Below are positions 16,970 through 24,251 of a stretch of DNA of 27,005 bases, one piece after another. The stretch's first letter is position 1. The number at the start of each line of letters is the position of its first letter. The notes below the pieces were generated by a model. That model saw only the letters and a program-made list of their open reading frames with translations, was not told where the DNA came from and ran no database searches. Position numbers and translations under genes: made by a program. This stretch comes from an uncultured Muribaculaceae bacterium. Its GTDB lineage: Bacteria > Bacteroidota > Bacteroidia > Bacteroidales > Muribaculaceae. The stretch covers positions 1-27,005 of the forward strand of contig CAJTQV010000029.1 of the NCBI GenBank assembly GCA_910578385.1, written 5' to 3'.

Positions 16970-18208
16970 TCAACGGTGCAAAATTCGTGACTTTGCGAAG
17001 CCTCCCGTGATAAAAGCGGTGACAATTCCAATTGCAAAAATCGGTACGAAGGTTGCCAGAATGTCGGTCGCATGGACTCTGACAGGGTATGCCGCCACTA
17101 TCGCGGCTGACGGATCGCTCCCTATTTTGATCAGTCCGAAGTGCTGCTGGAGCAGGCAAAGTATGAGTCCGAGTATTATTCCGGCCACACCTCCGGCAAG
17201 CGACACGTAAAGGCTTTCCCATACGAATATTCTCCCGATGCGGCGGCGTGACAGACCTAAGGCGGAGAAGGTGGCGATTGCGCTCTCTTTTTCGAGTACG
17301 AGCATGGAGAGCGACGAGATGATGTTGAAGCTGGCTATTACGAGTATGAACCCGAGCAGCATGAACGACACCCATTTCTCAATCGAGACCATGCGGAAGT
17401 TCATCTCCTGCTGGCGGAGCCGGTCGCGCACCACAAATCCTTTCCCTAATTGTCCTGCTATCTTTTCGGTGACTTTTTCCGCATCTGAGCCCGGTCGTAG
17501 CCTGATTTCTATGGCCGAGGCGACATCGCCGTATTGCAGCAGGTCGCGCACGGCGTTGATAGGCATCAGCACGCCATCCTCGTCAAATTGCGATTGGTCG
17601 GAGCGGTATATCCCGGCCACGGTGATTGAATCGGTGAGGAACGACGCGGCGGGGTTTGCCATATTGACCCGGCCCTCCCTGCGCGGTGCGAACACCAGTG
17701 CGCCGTCGCCCGGGCACGCTGCGAGCCGGGCTGCCACCCCGATTGCGAGCACTGCGGGAGTGTTGTCTGCCGGTATGCTGTCGAGGTATGTCCCGTAGTC
17801 GTTGCCTATAAGGTCGCGGATGGCTGTGACGCGTGCGTAATCGGCCGGTACGACACCCTTTAGCATTACGGGCATCTCCTGCGAGTTGCATATGACCAGT
17901 GCGTTGTCCGACAAAGTGGGGGTGGCGGTCTCGACCTCAGGCATCTCGGCAAGCCGGGCTGTCAGACCCGATGCGTTGTCCATTACCTTGCCCGAAGATG
18001 GTGTTACCATGATCTCGGGCGAGAGGGTGTCAAGGCGCGAGGCTATGACATCATGAAATCCGTTGAAGACCGACAGCACGCATATTATGGCGGCGGTTGC
18101 TACGGCCATGGCGCACACAGACACCGTCGAGATGGTCCCGACGGCGGCATGTGATTTTTTAGAAAGAAGGTATCGCCACGCTATTGCGGCGGTAAGATTG
18201 GATTTCAT
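16970..18208 (-). CDS. FtsX/LolC-type ABC transporter permease
   Basis: 412 residues with the MacB/FtsX topology: one membrane helix near the N-terminus (residues about 22-48), a long periplasmic domain (about 50-275), and three helices at the C-terminus (about 280-305, 325-352, 378-402). The N-terminal amphipathic stretch IAWRYLLSKKSHA is typical of LolC/LolE. Such permeases work with a LolD-like ATPase in lipoprotein release to the outer membrane; no ATPase gene is adjacent, which is common in Bacteroidetes. It is last in the operon after rbfA (20-base gap). Confidence 0.85.
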   Translation of the reverse strand: MKSNLTAAIAWRYLLSKKSHAAVGTISTVSVCAMAVATAAIICVLSVFNGFHDVIASRLDTLSPEIMVTPSSGKVMDNASGLTARLAEMPEVETATPTLSDNALVICNSQEMPVMLKGVVPADYARVTAIRDLIGNDYGTYLDSIPADNTPAVLAIGVAARLAACPGDGALVFAPRREGRVNMANPAASFLTDSITVAGIYRSDQSQFDEDGVLMPINAVRDLLQYGDVASAIEIRLRPGSDAEKVTEKIAGQLGKGFVVRDRLRQQEMNFRMVSIEKWVSFMLLGFILVIASFNIISSLSMLVLEKESAIATFSALGLSRRRIGRIFVWESLYVSLAGGVAGIILGLILCLLQQHFGLIKIGSDPSAAIVAAYPVRVHATDILATFVPIFAIGIVTAFITGGFAKSRILHR

Positions 18209-18228
18209 CCTCGGTGCGGACAGGGAGG

Positions 18229-18624
18229 TTACTCGTTTTCGGTGGTGTTTTCGCTGTCGGAGGGTGTCTCCTCATCGTGCAGATGCGGATCCGCGGCAAG
18301 AAGCCGGTCTATGTTCTCCGCATAGTCGAGCGAGTCATCAAGATAGAAACTCAGGTCGGGGCATTTGCGGAGGGTAGATTTCACGGCCTGTGCCAGTTCG
18401 TAACGGCAGGTCTTTGTCTGCTTCTTGATGTTTTCAAGAATCTCGGCGGACTTCCCGGTGGGGAAGATGCTCAGGTAAACTTTGGCGATGCTCAGGTCGG
18501 GCGACACGCGGACCGCGCTGACCGATACGAGTACATTTCCGAGCGCCGCTGTCTGGCGGCGGAATATCTCACTCAGTTCTTTCTGTATGAGACGTGATAT
18601 TTTTGCTTGACGTTTTCCTTCCAT
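18229..18624 (-). CDS. rbfA: Ribosome-binding factor A
   Basis: 131 residues. RbfA assists 16S rRNA 5'-end maturation and 30S assembly. The KH-like domain is recognisable: RLIQKELSEIFRR, then VLVSVSAVRVSPDLSIAKVY, and the signature CPDLSFYLDDSLDYAENIDR near the C-terminus. A short acidic tail (EETPSDSENTTENE) is present, as in other Bacteroidetes. It lies 83 bases after the methyltransferase gene and 20 bases before the permease gene. Confidence 0.94.
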   Translation of the reverse strand: MEGKRQAKISRLIQKELSEIFRRQTAALGNVLVSVSAVRVSPDLSIAKVYLSIFPTGKSAEILENIKKQTKTCRYELAQAVKSTLRKCPDLSFYLDDSLDYAENIDRLLAADPHLHDEETPSDSENTTENE

Positions 18625-18630
18625 GATAAA

Positions 18631-18706
18631 CTTAATTTTGGGCTATGCCCCGGGTCTTGCAGCATATGTATTTCATATGGGTTTCGGCCCCGGGGTTCTA
18701 TATTAA
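18631..18706. other. GC-rich palindromic spacer between the methyltransferase and rbfA genes
   Basis: CCCCGGG and CCCGGGG blocks and two CATATG copies can fold into one extended hairpin. There is no T tract, so it is not a clear terminator; it may be a structured leader of rbfA. Confidence 0.3.
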
Positions 18707-18707
18707 T

Positions 18708-19361
18708 CTAACGCGATGCCGGCGTGTTTAGTTTGCGGATAAGGGTGAGTCCGTCTCTGAGCGGTATGATGACCTTTTCCACGCGCGGGTCTGCGGCCAC
18801 AATGTCGTTGAAGAGTCTTATGCCGGCTGTCTGGCGGTCATTGAAGTGGTCCGGCTCGACCACATGGCCGTCCCAGAGGGTATTGTCGGCTATGATGTAT
18901 CCGCCGGGGCGCAGCAGAGGCAGACAGGCCTCGTAGTAGTCGGCATATTGCCGTTTGTCGGCATCCATGAAAACGAGGTCGAACGACTCCGGCTTGCATT
19001 TCTTGGCAAACGACAGAGCGTCGCCGATGTGCAGCTGTATCCTTTCGCCGCACGGAGCCGATGCGATTGCCTCGCGGATGAAGTCTTCGAGCTCGTCGTC
19101 GGCCTCGACGGTGTGGATTGTCGCGCTATCGTGGAGGGCTTCGGCTATGCAGAGTGCCGAATAGCCGGAGAATGTGCCTAATTCCAGCACGTCATGCGGA
19201 TCAATCATAGATACGAGCATCTTCAACAGCCGCCCCTGGAGATGGCCGGAGCACATGCGGCCGTTTATGAGGTGTATGTTGGTGCGACGTTCCAGGCGGT
19301 GGAGGTGGTCCGGCTCAGCGTCGATATGGTCTTCTATATACTTCTGTAGTTCGGGTGACAT
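18708..19361 (-). CDS. Class I SAM-dependent O-methyltransferase
   Basis: 217 residues, the usual length of the cation-dependent O-methyltransferase family (COMT/CCoAOMT-like). SAM motif I is VLELGTFSGYSALCIAEAL (about residues 60-80). The metal-binding residues are in LVFMDADKRQYADYYEACL and IIADNTLWDGHV. The small-molecule substrate is unknown. The start is 3 bases after the aroQ stop, so the two are co-transcribed. The activity class is clear, the substrate is not. Confidence 0.9.
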   Translation of the reverse strand: MSPELQKYIEDHIDAEPDHLHRLERRTNIHLINGRMCSGHLQGRLLKMLVSMIDPHDVLELGTFSGYSALCIAEALHDSATIHTVEADDELEDFIREAIASAPCGERIQLHIGDALSFAKKCKPESFDLVFMDADKRQYADYYEACLPLLRPGGYIIADNTLWDGHVVEPDHFNDRQTAGIRLFNDIVAADPRVEKVIIPLRDGLTLIRKLNTPASR

Positions 19362-19364
19362 TGG

Positions 19365-19811
19365 TCAGGCGTTCTGATTACTGTTGGCTGTGCGGATCAG
19401 GTGGAGCAAAGCGAGCGCATATCCGTCGCGTCCGCATCCGGCCACCACGCCACGTGCTGCGCGGGCGGTCACCGACTTGTGGCGGAATTCCTCGCGTGCA
19501 TGTATGTTCGATATATGAACCTCTATGACCGGAGCGGGTGCTGCCTCGATTGCGTCGGCGATTGCGATGGAGTAGTGGGCGTAAGCTCCAGGATTGATTA
19601 CAATGCCGAGGCAGTCAGGGTTGAAGCCGTCGCGCTGAATGGCATCAATCAGCTCACCCTCGCAGTTCGACTGGAAGTATTCTATGCGGTAGTCGTTGAA
19701 GTCCTTGCGTATCTCGGCGAGTGTATCCTCGAACGTCGCGCTGCCGTAGATTTCGGGGCAACGTTTGCCGAGCAGGTTGAGGTTCGGTCCGTTTATTATC
19801 GAGAGAAACAT
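19365..19811 (-). CDS. aroQ: 3-dehydroquinate dehydratase, type II
   Basis: 148 residues from the ATG at 19811. The open frame extends to 19928, but that part reads through the terminator and the tRNA-Asp 3' half, so it is spurious. The enzyme removes water from 3-dehydroquinate in the shikimate pathway as a dodecamer. Signature elements: IINGPNLNLLGKR, catalytic Tyr22 in EIYG, QSNCEGELIDAIQ, GIVINPGAYAHYS, and catalytic His in EVHISNIHAREEFR. It heads the aroQ - methyltransferase - rbfA - permease run. Confidence 0.95.
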   Translation of the reverse strand: MFLSIINGPNLNLLGKRCPEIYGSATFEDTLAEIRKDFNDYRIEYFQSNCEGELIDAIQRDGFNPDCLGIVINPGAYAHYSIAIADAIEAAPAPVIEVHISNIHAREEFRHKSVTARAARGVVAGCGRDGYALALLHLIRTANSNQNA

Positions 19812-19841
19812 GGTTTTCGGTTTTTGGAAAAGTGAATAACG

Positions 19842-19883
19842 AAAAAGAGCAGCAAGAAACCGAAGTTTACTTTGCTGCTCTTC
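19842..19883 (-). terminator. Intrinsic terminator of tRNA-Asp
   Basis: A perfect 11-bp stem (AAGAGCAGCAA, 19845-19855, with TTGCTGCTCTT, 19872-19882) is followed on the minus strand by TTTTT. It lies between the tRNA and aroQ. Confidence 0.85.
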
Positions 19884-19895
19884 CTCTCTCCTCGG

Positions 19896-19970
19896 CGGTG
19901 CGGACGGGACTCGAACCCGCGACCCCATGCGTGACAGGCATGTATTCTAACCAGGCTGAACTACCGCACC
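19896..19970 (-). tRNA. tRNA-Asp (anticodon GTC)
   Basis: Cloverleaf on the minus strand: 7-bp acceptor (GGTGCGG with CCGCACC), D arm with TTCAGCCTGGTTAGAA, anticodon stem CATGC/GCATG with loop CTGTCAC giving anticodon GTC, and a T arm with GGTTCGAGTCC-type sequence. CCA is not encoded (GCCG follows). Degenerate copies of its 3' half occur at 22633-22675 and 24203-24245. Confidence 0.95.
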
Positions 19971-20019
19971 ATTAGAAGGTCTTTGCTTTGCATCGGTGTT
20001 TGATTCCCGATTGCGAGTG

Positions 20020-20051
20020 CAAAGTTATAGCTTTTTTGCGAAACCACCAAA
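20020..20051 (-). promoter_or_regulatory. Promoter of tRNA-Asp
   Basis: Minus strand TTTG (20051-20048), 20 bases, TAACTTTG (20027-20020): full consensus match, about 50 bases upstream of the tRNA 5' end. Confidence 0.75.
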
Positions 20052-20146
20052 TTTTTCAGCAACTATTTTTCAAGAAAAATTAAACTTATTTTGTAAACAG
20101 TTGAGTAGTAACTGAATAAATTGTCGTAATTCTCGATGTCTTGTCG

Positions 20147-20165
20147 GGCCTATTCTTAATAGGCC
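20147..20165 (-). terminator. Hairpin after the leucine-rich-repeat gene
   Basis: Perfect 8-bp stem GGCCTATT/AATAGGCC with a 3-base loop, 23 bases after the stop at 20188. There is no T tract on the minus strand, so termination is likely but not certain. The rest of 19971-20187 holds the tRNA promoter and AT-rich sequence. Confidence 0.45.
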
Positions 20166-20187
20166 TTTAATATTTGCATAGACTTAG

Positions 20188-21648
20188 TTATTCGCTAAAT
20201 ACTATTTTTTTACCCTTTTGTATATAAATCTGACCTTTTACAGGAGCGATGATCGAACGCCCCAATAAATCGAAAATTCCATTATGATTCTTGGATTCTT
20301 GGTATTTTACCACTTCTACTGATGAAGGGAAATTATTGGTCTCGATTATATTTGGGAACAAATTCCAACCTGGAGCGGCCATATATGCCTCTTTGGTGCC
20401 AACAGGCACATAAAGTGGAATAGATTTGTCGATCTGTGAGAAAGGATCGATAGTCTCTTCACAATCGGACGGTATACAATCCGGCGGCATCATGGCTTTA
20501 CACCAGATGGATTCCAATCCTTTGCAGGCATTAAACGCATGAGTTTCAATGGTAGTGAGAGACTCTGGAAATATGATGGTGGTCAATTGACAGCCTTGGA
20601 AAGCATCTTGATCAATTCGTCGTAAGGTCTCAGGGAATTGTATATTGGTTATTGCAGTGCCATTAAAGGCAAATTGTCCGATTCTCTCAACATTCCGGGG
20701 TATATTTGCTTCTTTTAGTTTTGGACAATATCCGAATACGCTTTGAGGTATAAAGGTTGCGTTCTCCGGAAAATGCGCTTCTGTCAATTCCCAATTGTTA
20801 TAGAACTGTCCTCCAAGCCATTCCAGCCAACAATCATTCGGAAGGCAGACATTTGTGAATTTAGATCCCGCAAAAGCCAACGACCCGATATATTCAAGCG
20901 ATTCGGGGAAATTGACAGCAGTGATTGGGGCATAGTAGAATGCAGCATCTTTTATAGATTTCAATCCGATTGGCAAAATCACCTCTCCACTTAAAGCGAG
21001 ACACTGGTAAAAAGCCTGACTCTCGATATGTTCCAAACTCGAAGGTAGTATGAATACGTCGGGAGAGAAACTTATACAGTCGGTAAATGCGGCTTCACCA
21101 ATCTTTTTAACGGTCTCAGGGATTTTCAAGGATTTCAAATTTGTGGCGTAGGCCACGGCAAAATCTCCGATTTCAGTGACACCTTCCGGCAAAATCAATT
21201 CTTCCAGCCATATAGTGCTTATTGTTATCGTACTCCAATCAACTTGTTCATCGATATGAAAAAGCGCTTGATCAGGGACTATTCCGCCTGCAATAACCGC
21301 CTTCTCAAGGTTGATTGCTTTTAACTGCCCATTAAATGAAGACTTCCACAATGTATTGAAGTCGGCATCGTTTATTGGGCCGATAACTTCAATTTCGTCA
21401 ATATCATACAGCTTGTCACCAACGACCTCTGCAAGAGTTCCGGCTTTGTCCATCACGGCTCGAAAAGTCGTCGGTTCAGGGTATGACTGTTGCTCAATAT
21501 TATTTTCTTCTAAAGCAAACGGGATCCTTTCGTAACCTATCGAATTGCCCTTTTTCCATAACAAAGGAGATATGTAAGGGTTCTGAGCACCGACCTGTAA
21601 GAACATTGTAACGATGGCGACCATTACAATAATGATTCTAGTATTCAT
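20188..21648 (-). CDS. BspA-like leucine-rich-repeat secreted protein
   Basis: 486 residues with an N-terminal signal peptide (MNTRIIIVMVAIVTMFLQVG, cleavage near GAQ). From about residue 130 to 410 there are repeated LRR_5 (Treponema-type) units, e.g. LILPEGVTEIGDFAVA, LKIPETVKKIGEAAF, VNFPESLEYIGSLAF, IQFPETLRRIDQDAF. The C-terminus (IFDLLGRSIIAPVKGQIYIQ then KGKKIVF) is a variant of the tail shared by the two 327-residue proteins in this window, which probably marks secretion or cell-surface display. BspA-type proteins bind host proteins or other bacteria; the partner here is unknown. It follows a terminator, so it may have its own promoter, which I could not find. Confidence 0.85.
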   Translation of the reverse strand: MNTRIIIVMVAIVTMFLQVGAQNPYISPLLWKKGNSIGYERIPFALEENNIEQQSYPEPTTFRAVMDKAGTLAEVVGDKLYDIDEIEVIGPINDADFNTLWKSSFNGQLKAINLEKAVIAGGIVPDQALFHIDEQVDWSTITISTIWLEELILPEGVTEIGDFAVAYATNLKSLKIPETVKKIGEAAFTDCISFSPDVFILPSSLEHIESQAFYQCLALSGEVILPIGLKSIKDAAFYYAPITAVNFPESLEYIGSLAFAGSKFTNVCLPNDCWLEWLGGQFYNNWELTEAHFPENATFIPQSVFGYCPKLKEANIPRNVERIGQFAFNGTAITNIQFPETLRRIDQDAFQGCQLTTIIFPESLTTIETHAFNACKGLESIWCKAMMPPDCIPSDCEETIDPFSQIDKSIPLYVPVGTKEAYMAAPGWNLFPNIIETNNFPSSVEVVKYQESKNHNGIFDLLGRSIIAPVKGQIYIQKGKKIVFSE

Positions 21649-21664
21649 GATAAAAAAGTTTATT

Positions 21665-21707
21665 AAACTCCTCTGCGGTCATTTTGCAATAGACAGCAGA
21701 GGAGTTT
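21665..21707 (-). terminator. Intrinsic terminator after the 151-residue protein gene
   Basis: A perfect 12-bp stem (AAACTCCTCTGC, 21665-21676, with GCAGAGGAGTTT, 21696-21707) starts 8 bases after the stop at 21715. T-rich sequence follows on both strands. Confidence 0.75.
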
Positions 21708-21714
21708 TTGTGGT

Positions 21715-22170
21715 TTATTTTGTTACGGTGATTTTTCGAGATTCTACAATAAATGTTTCTCCACCGACAATATTGCCGTCCTCATCCTTCTGAACAAGGT
21801 CAAAACTGTAAGTTTTGCTTGTGGCGGAATATTTATTGAAATCAAATTTCAGTGTGACTACATCAAACTCGTCACCTTTAAGTGTAATACTCTTTATTTT
21901 GCTCTGTGGAGAAAGAAGGCGAACTTCTCTCAAATTAGTGTTGTTTGAGGAACTTGAAGGAAGTTCCACGTCTTCATATTGGAAACCACCTTTCTCCCAT
22001 GCAGTAGTGTTGTTGTCTTTGAGGATTAAGTAGTCGACATCCTGCCCTTCAAACTGCTGTTGTACAATTGCCAGAGCATCTCTTTGTGAAACTCTCATCG
22101 TTTGGGCGAGTGCTGCCGAAGAAAAGAGACAGCACATCAATAGCCCAAGAAGCATGACCTTGCTTTTCAT
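21715..22170 (-). CDS. Small secreted protein of unknown function
   Basis: 151 residues, signal peptide MKSKVMLLGLLMCCLFSSAA with cleavage near LAQ. The mature N-terminus (RVSQRDALAIVQQQFEGQDV) resembles propeptides or inhibitors of secreted cysteine proteases only in its general helix pattern; I would not name it on that basis. The rest is beta-rich with a Ser/Asn linker (PSSSSNNTN). It has its own consensus promoter and a strong terminator, so it is a single-gene unit. A gingipain-like protease is encoded about 3 kb upstream, which makes a protease-related role worth testing, no more. Confidence 0.68.
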   Translation of the reverse strand: MKSKVMLLGLLMCCLFSSAALAQTMRVSQRDALAIVQQQFEGQDVDYLILKDNNTTAWEKGGFQYEDVELPSSSSNNTNLREVRLLSPQSKIKSITLKGDEFDVVTLKFDFNKYSATSKTYSFDLVQKDEDGNIVGGETFIVESRKITVTK

Positions 22171-22264
22171 AGTGTTTCTGTTTTAAGTTATTATTATCTT
22201 CCATCAAAAATAATTGACGGCATATTGTTTTGCCTTGAGAACGTGGTTTGGTCGGATTGTGTGG

Positions 22265-22296
22265 CAAAGATATGGAAAGTATTTTAAAATTGCAAA
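22265..22296 (-). promoter_or_regulatory. Promoter of the 151-residue protein gene (duplicated cassette, copy 1)
   Basis: Minus strand TTTG (22296-22293), 20 bases, TATCTTTG (22272-22265). The upstream A/T tract (22297-22337, with AAAAATATTT repeats) is almost identical to the one at 24069-24112, so the whole cassette is duplicated. Confidence 0.75.
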
Positions 22297-22409
22297 TAAT
22301 TTTTAAAAATATTTTTAAAAATATTTCAAAATGAAAACTTGCCTTGCGCAGTTTTTCATTGTTTATCATAATTGTCATGCCTTGTGGATAAGACAAAATT
22401 AGCTATCAA

Positions 22410-22557
22410 GGTGTTGCAAAATAGGGTATGCCAAGAAATTTGTAGGGACGCACGGCTCGTGCGTCCGTATTTGCACACTTGATTATCAGGATTATACAGA
22501 AGGACGCACGGGCCGTGCGTCCCTACAATTCGTATGTTTAACAGGTTTTGTAACACC
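22410..22557. repeat. 148-bp REP/MITE-like inverted-repeat element
   Basis: The ends are an inverted repeat (GGTGTTGCAAAA at 22410-22421 and TTTTGTAACACC at 22546-22557, one mismatch). Inside are two REP-like hairpins, each with stem GGACGCACG/CGTGCGTCC (22446-22466 and 22502-22522), in opposite orientation and preceded by TGTAGG or followed by CCTACA. No coding capacity. Such pairs are usually mobilised in trans by REP-associated (RAYT) transposases; no transposase is in the window. Confidence 0.7.
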
Positions 22558-22587
22558 CACTAAGAAATATTCATTTTGGTAAATAAG

Positions 22588-22618
22588 AAAAAGCCGGCTT
22601 GAGGGGTCAAGTCGGCTT
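22588..22618 (-). terminator. Terminator after the left 327-residue gene (copy 1)
   Basis: On the minus strand AAGCCGACTT, 8-base loop, AAGCCGGCTT then TTTTTC: 9 of 10 pairs and a T tract. Nearly the same hairpin ends the right copy of the module. Confidence 0.75.
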
Positions 22619-22632
22619 GGGTGGGTTGTTGG

Positions 22633-22675
22633 CTGTGCGGACGGGACTCGAACCCTCCCCCATGTGTGACAGGCT
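22633..22675 (-). pseudogene. tRNA-Asp 3'-half remnant A
   Basis: The 43 bases match tRNA-Asp from the anticodon loop (GTGACAGGC preserved) through the T arm (GACGGGACTCGAACC identical) to the acceptor 3' strand, with deletions in the variable loop. The 5' half is absent, so it is not a functional tRNA. It starts about 7 bases after the stop of the 22682-23665 gene. Confidence 0.75.
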
Positions 22676-22681
22676 AGTGGT

Positions 22682-23665
22682 TCATCTACCGATGAATTTC
22701 TTGCCGTCGCGGATGTAGACCGAACCGGGGAGCGCGCGGTCTATGCGCCGCCCCATGATGTCGTAAATCTCGTCTGAATTATTTGGTTTGATTTCAGTTG
22801 TGACCTTTACACCAACTTCCGAATTCTCAGTTCTATTGAAAATTACATTTCCACCTGCATCATACACTTTTTCAAGTCTTGATTCGCGATAAGGTAATTT
22901 AGAGGAATCGTACATCATACCTAAATATTCAAATGGAGAAAAATAGGGCAGGCAACCATTGTATGTCACTCCGATACTTTCAATAATTTGTATACCGTAG
23001 CTTGCCAATTTATGATTCGACCATTCCGGCTTAAACTCATTTTCTTCCGATATTTTGAAATGCCGTGCCCTACAATCATTATCGTCTATGGTAACAGGAT
23101 CATCATAGATAAGGAAGCAATTGTATCTGTCCAATTCATAGTCCTGGTCTACAGCCAGCCAGTTGGGCAATGGGTGAATTTCTCCCTCGGCTTTGGTAAA
23201 ATCATATAGAAGGAATTCCCGATATTCAGAACCACCTGAGTTTCCCTGAATTGCATTTAACTTCTCATCATCATTTATCTGGACGATGTCTTCATAAGTT
23301 CCTTTGCCGGCATTGAATACTTCTGTAAGAATATATACTTTTCCCGGTTCCTCACGCAACAGAAACTTAGGATAATCACGGTTCTCTTCACGTGAGAATT
23401 CATAGCTGTACCCATCCTCATGTACAACACTTTCATAAAAAGTTGACTTGAATAACTCGAAACAATGGTATTCATGCCCATTGACTTCCATGCCGCCATT
23501 GAAACGCATAAGATGATAGACGATTCCATGCTCTCCGGGTAGAAAATAATCCCCCCTGTATTCCCATACTCTGTCTTCGCGCACCATAGGCTCATATGCT
23601 TCTCCGTCCGCCATTGTCGGCAATATGGAAATCACCATAAGAAGAAGTGTAAAATACTGTTTCAT
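22682..23665 (-). CDS. Secreted 327-residue protein, left paralogue
   Basis: 327 residues with a signal peptide (MKQYFTLLLMVISILPTMAD). The mature part contains VREDRVWEYRGDYFLPGEHG, FNGGMEVNGHEYHCFELFKS and YPKFLLREEPGKVYILTEV, all conserved in the right paralogue. The C-terminus (DEIYDIMGRRIDRALPGSVY then IRDGKKFIGR) is a common tail in Bacteroidales secreted proteins. I do not recognise a functional family. It directly follows a protease remnant and precedes a tRNA fragment and terminator, the same order as in the right copy. Confidence 0.78.
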   Translation of the reverse strand: MKQYFTLLLMVISILPTMADGEAYEPMVREDRVWEYRGDYFLPGEHGIVYHLMRFNGGMEVNGHEYHCFELFKSTFYESVVHEDGYSYEFSREENRDYPKFLLREEPGKVYILTEVFNAGKGTYEDIVQINDDEKLNAIQGNSGGSEYREFLLYDFTKAEGEIHPLPNWLAVDQDYELDRYNCFLIYDDPVTIDDNDCRARHFKISEENEFKPEWSNHKLASYGIQIIESIGVTYNGCLPYFSPFEYLGMMYDSSKLPYRESRLEKVYDAGGNVIFNRTENSEVGVKVTTEIKPNNSDEIYDIMGRRIDRALPGSVYIRDGKKFIGR

Positions 23666-23686
23666 AATATCACTGTTTTGGTTTGA

Positions 23687-23879
23687 CTAATTATTCTTTA
23701 CTGAAATCGTCAATGTTCCACCCTCCTTCACCTCAAAACCGGCATCTAATGTCACAGACGACGCTTCAATTCTCTGTGAGCGAACCGAGGCGTACTTGGC
23801 CGGATTCGGTGACTTTCAGCTGGGCTGAGGCGCAGAGTGTCAAACTTGCTGCTGCGAGTAGGAAGTAGAGTTTTTTCAT
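23687..23879 (-). pseudogene. Collapsed remnant of a C25-type protease gene
   Basis: An ATG at 23879 opens a good signal peptide and start of mature protein (MKKLYFLLAAASLTLCASAQ, then LKVTESGQVRLGS) and hits a TGA at 23766-23768. In another frame the next 80 bases encode ASSVTLDAGFEVKEGGTLTI and a stop at 23687, matching the last residues of the intact protease gene (AASVTLKSGFEVKKGGVLSI). So an internal deletion with a frame change has removed nearly the whole protein. It keeps the same position relative to the 327-residue gene as the intact copy. Confidence 0.75.
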
Positions 23880-24036
23880 GTCTGTCTATTTTTAAGATTC
23901 AACTTATATATGATTTGTTGCTTTGTTCTGTCGTTTGCAATGACAAGTCTGAATTCTTTTCTATCACCCGTTCAAATTCGTTTGTAATATCTCTCTTTGT
24001 TTTTGAAAAATGTTGCTATTCGCTGGGATGATAAGG

Positions 24037-24068
24037 CAAAGATATTGATAATATTTTAAAATTGCAAA
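24037..24068 (-). promoter_or_regulatory. Promoter of the left module (duplicated cassette, copy 2)
   Basis: Minus strand TTTG (24068-24065), 20 bases, TATCTTTG (24044-24037), with the same upstream A/T tract as the copy at 22265. It would transcribe the protease remnant and the left 327-residue gene. The rest of the gene-free stretch 23880-24251 holds the terminator and tRNA remnant B listed separately. Confidence 0.72.
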
Positions 24069-24158
24069 TAATTTATAAAAATATTTATAAAAATATTTCA
24101 AAATGAAAAACAGGTAGGGCGGATATAGTAGGGCAGTATATATAGCAGTATATATAAA

Positions 24159-24190
24159 AGAAAAAGCCGGCTTGGGTATTAAGTCGGCTT
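24159..24190 (-). terminator. Terminator after the right 327-residue gene (copy 2)
   Basis: AAGCCGACTT, 7-base loop, AAGCCGGCTT, then TTTTTC on the minus strand; near-identical to the hairpin at 22588-22618. Confidence 0.75.
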
Positions 24191-24202
24191 CGGTGGGTTG
24201 CT

Positions 24203-24245
24203 GGCGGTGCGGACGGGACTCGAACCCCAGCATGTATGATAGGCT
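24203..24245 (-). pseudogene. tRNA-Asp 3'-half remnant B
   Basis: Contains the acceptor 3' strand and T arm of tRNA-Asp unchanged (GGCGGTGCGGACGGGACTCG) and a more decayed anticodon region (CATGTATGATAGGC). It begins about 7 bases after the stop of the right 327-residue gene, as remnant A does for the left one. Confidence 0.75.
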
Positions 24246-24251
24246 ATTGGT

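Noticed and set aside
19812..19928. N-terminal extension of aroQ (MGSRVRVPSAPP...)
   Set aside because: It translates the tRNA-Asp T arm and the terminator; the known AroQ start motif begins at the ATG at 19811.
22446..22522. CRISPR-like repeat pair
   Set aside because: Only two units, in opposite orientation and each palindromic; it fits REP/MITE DNA.
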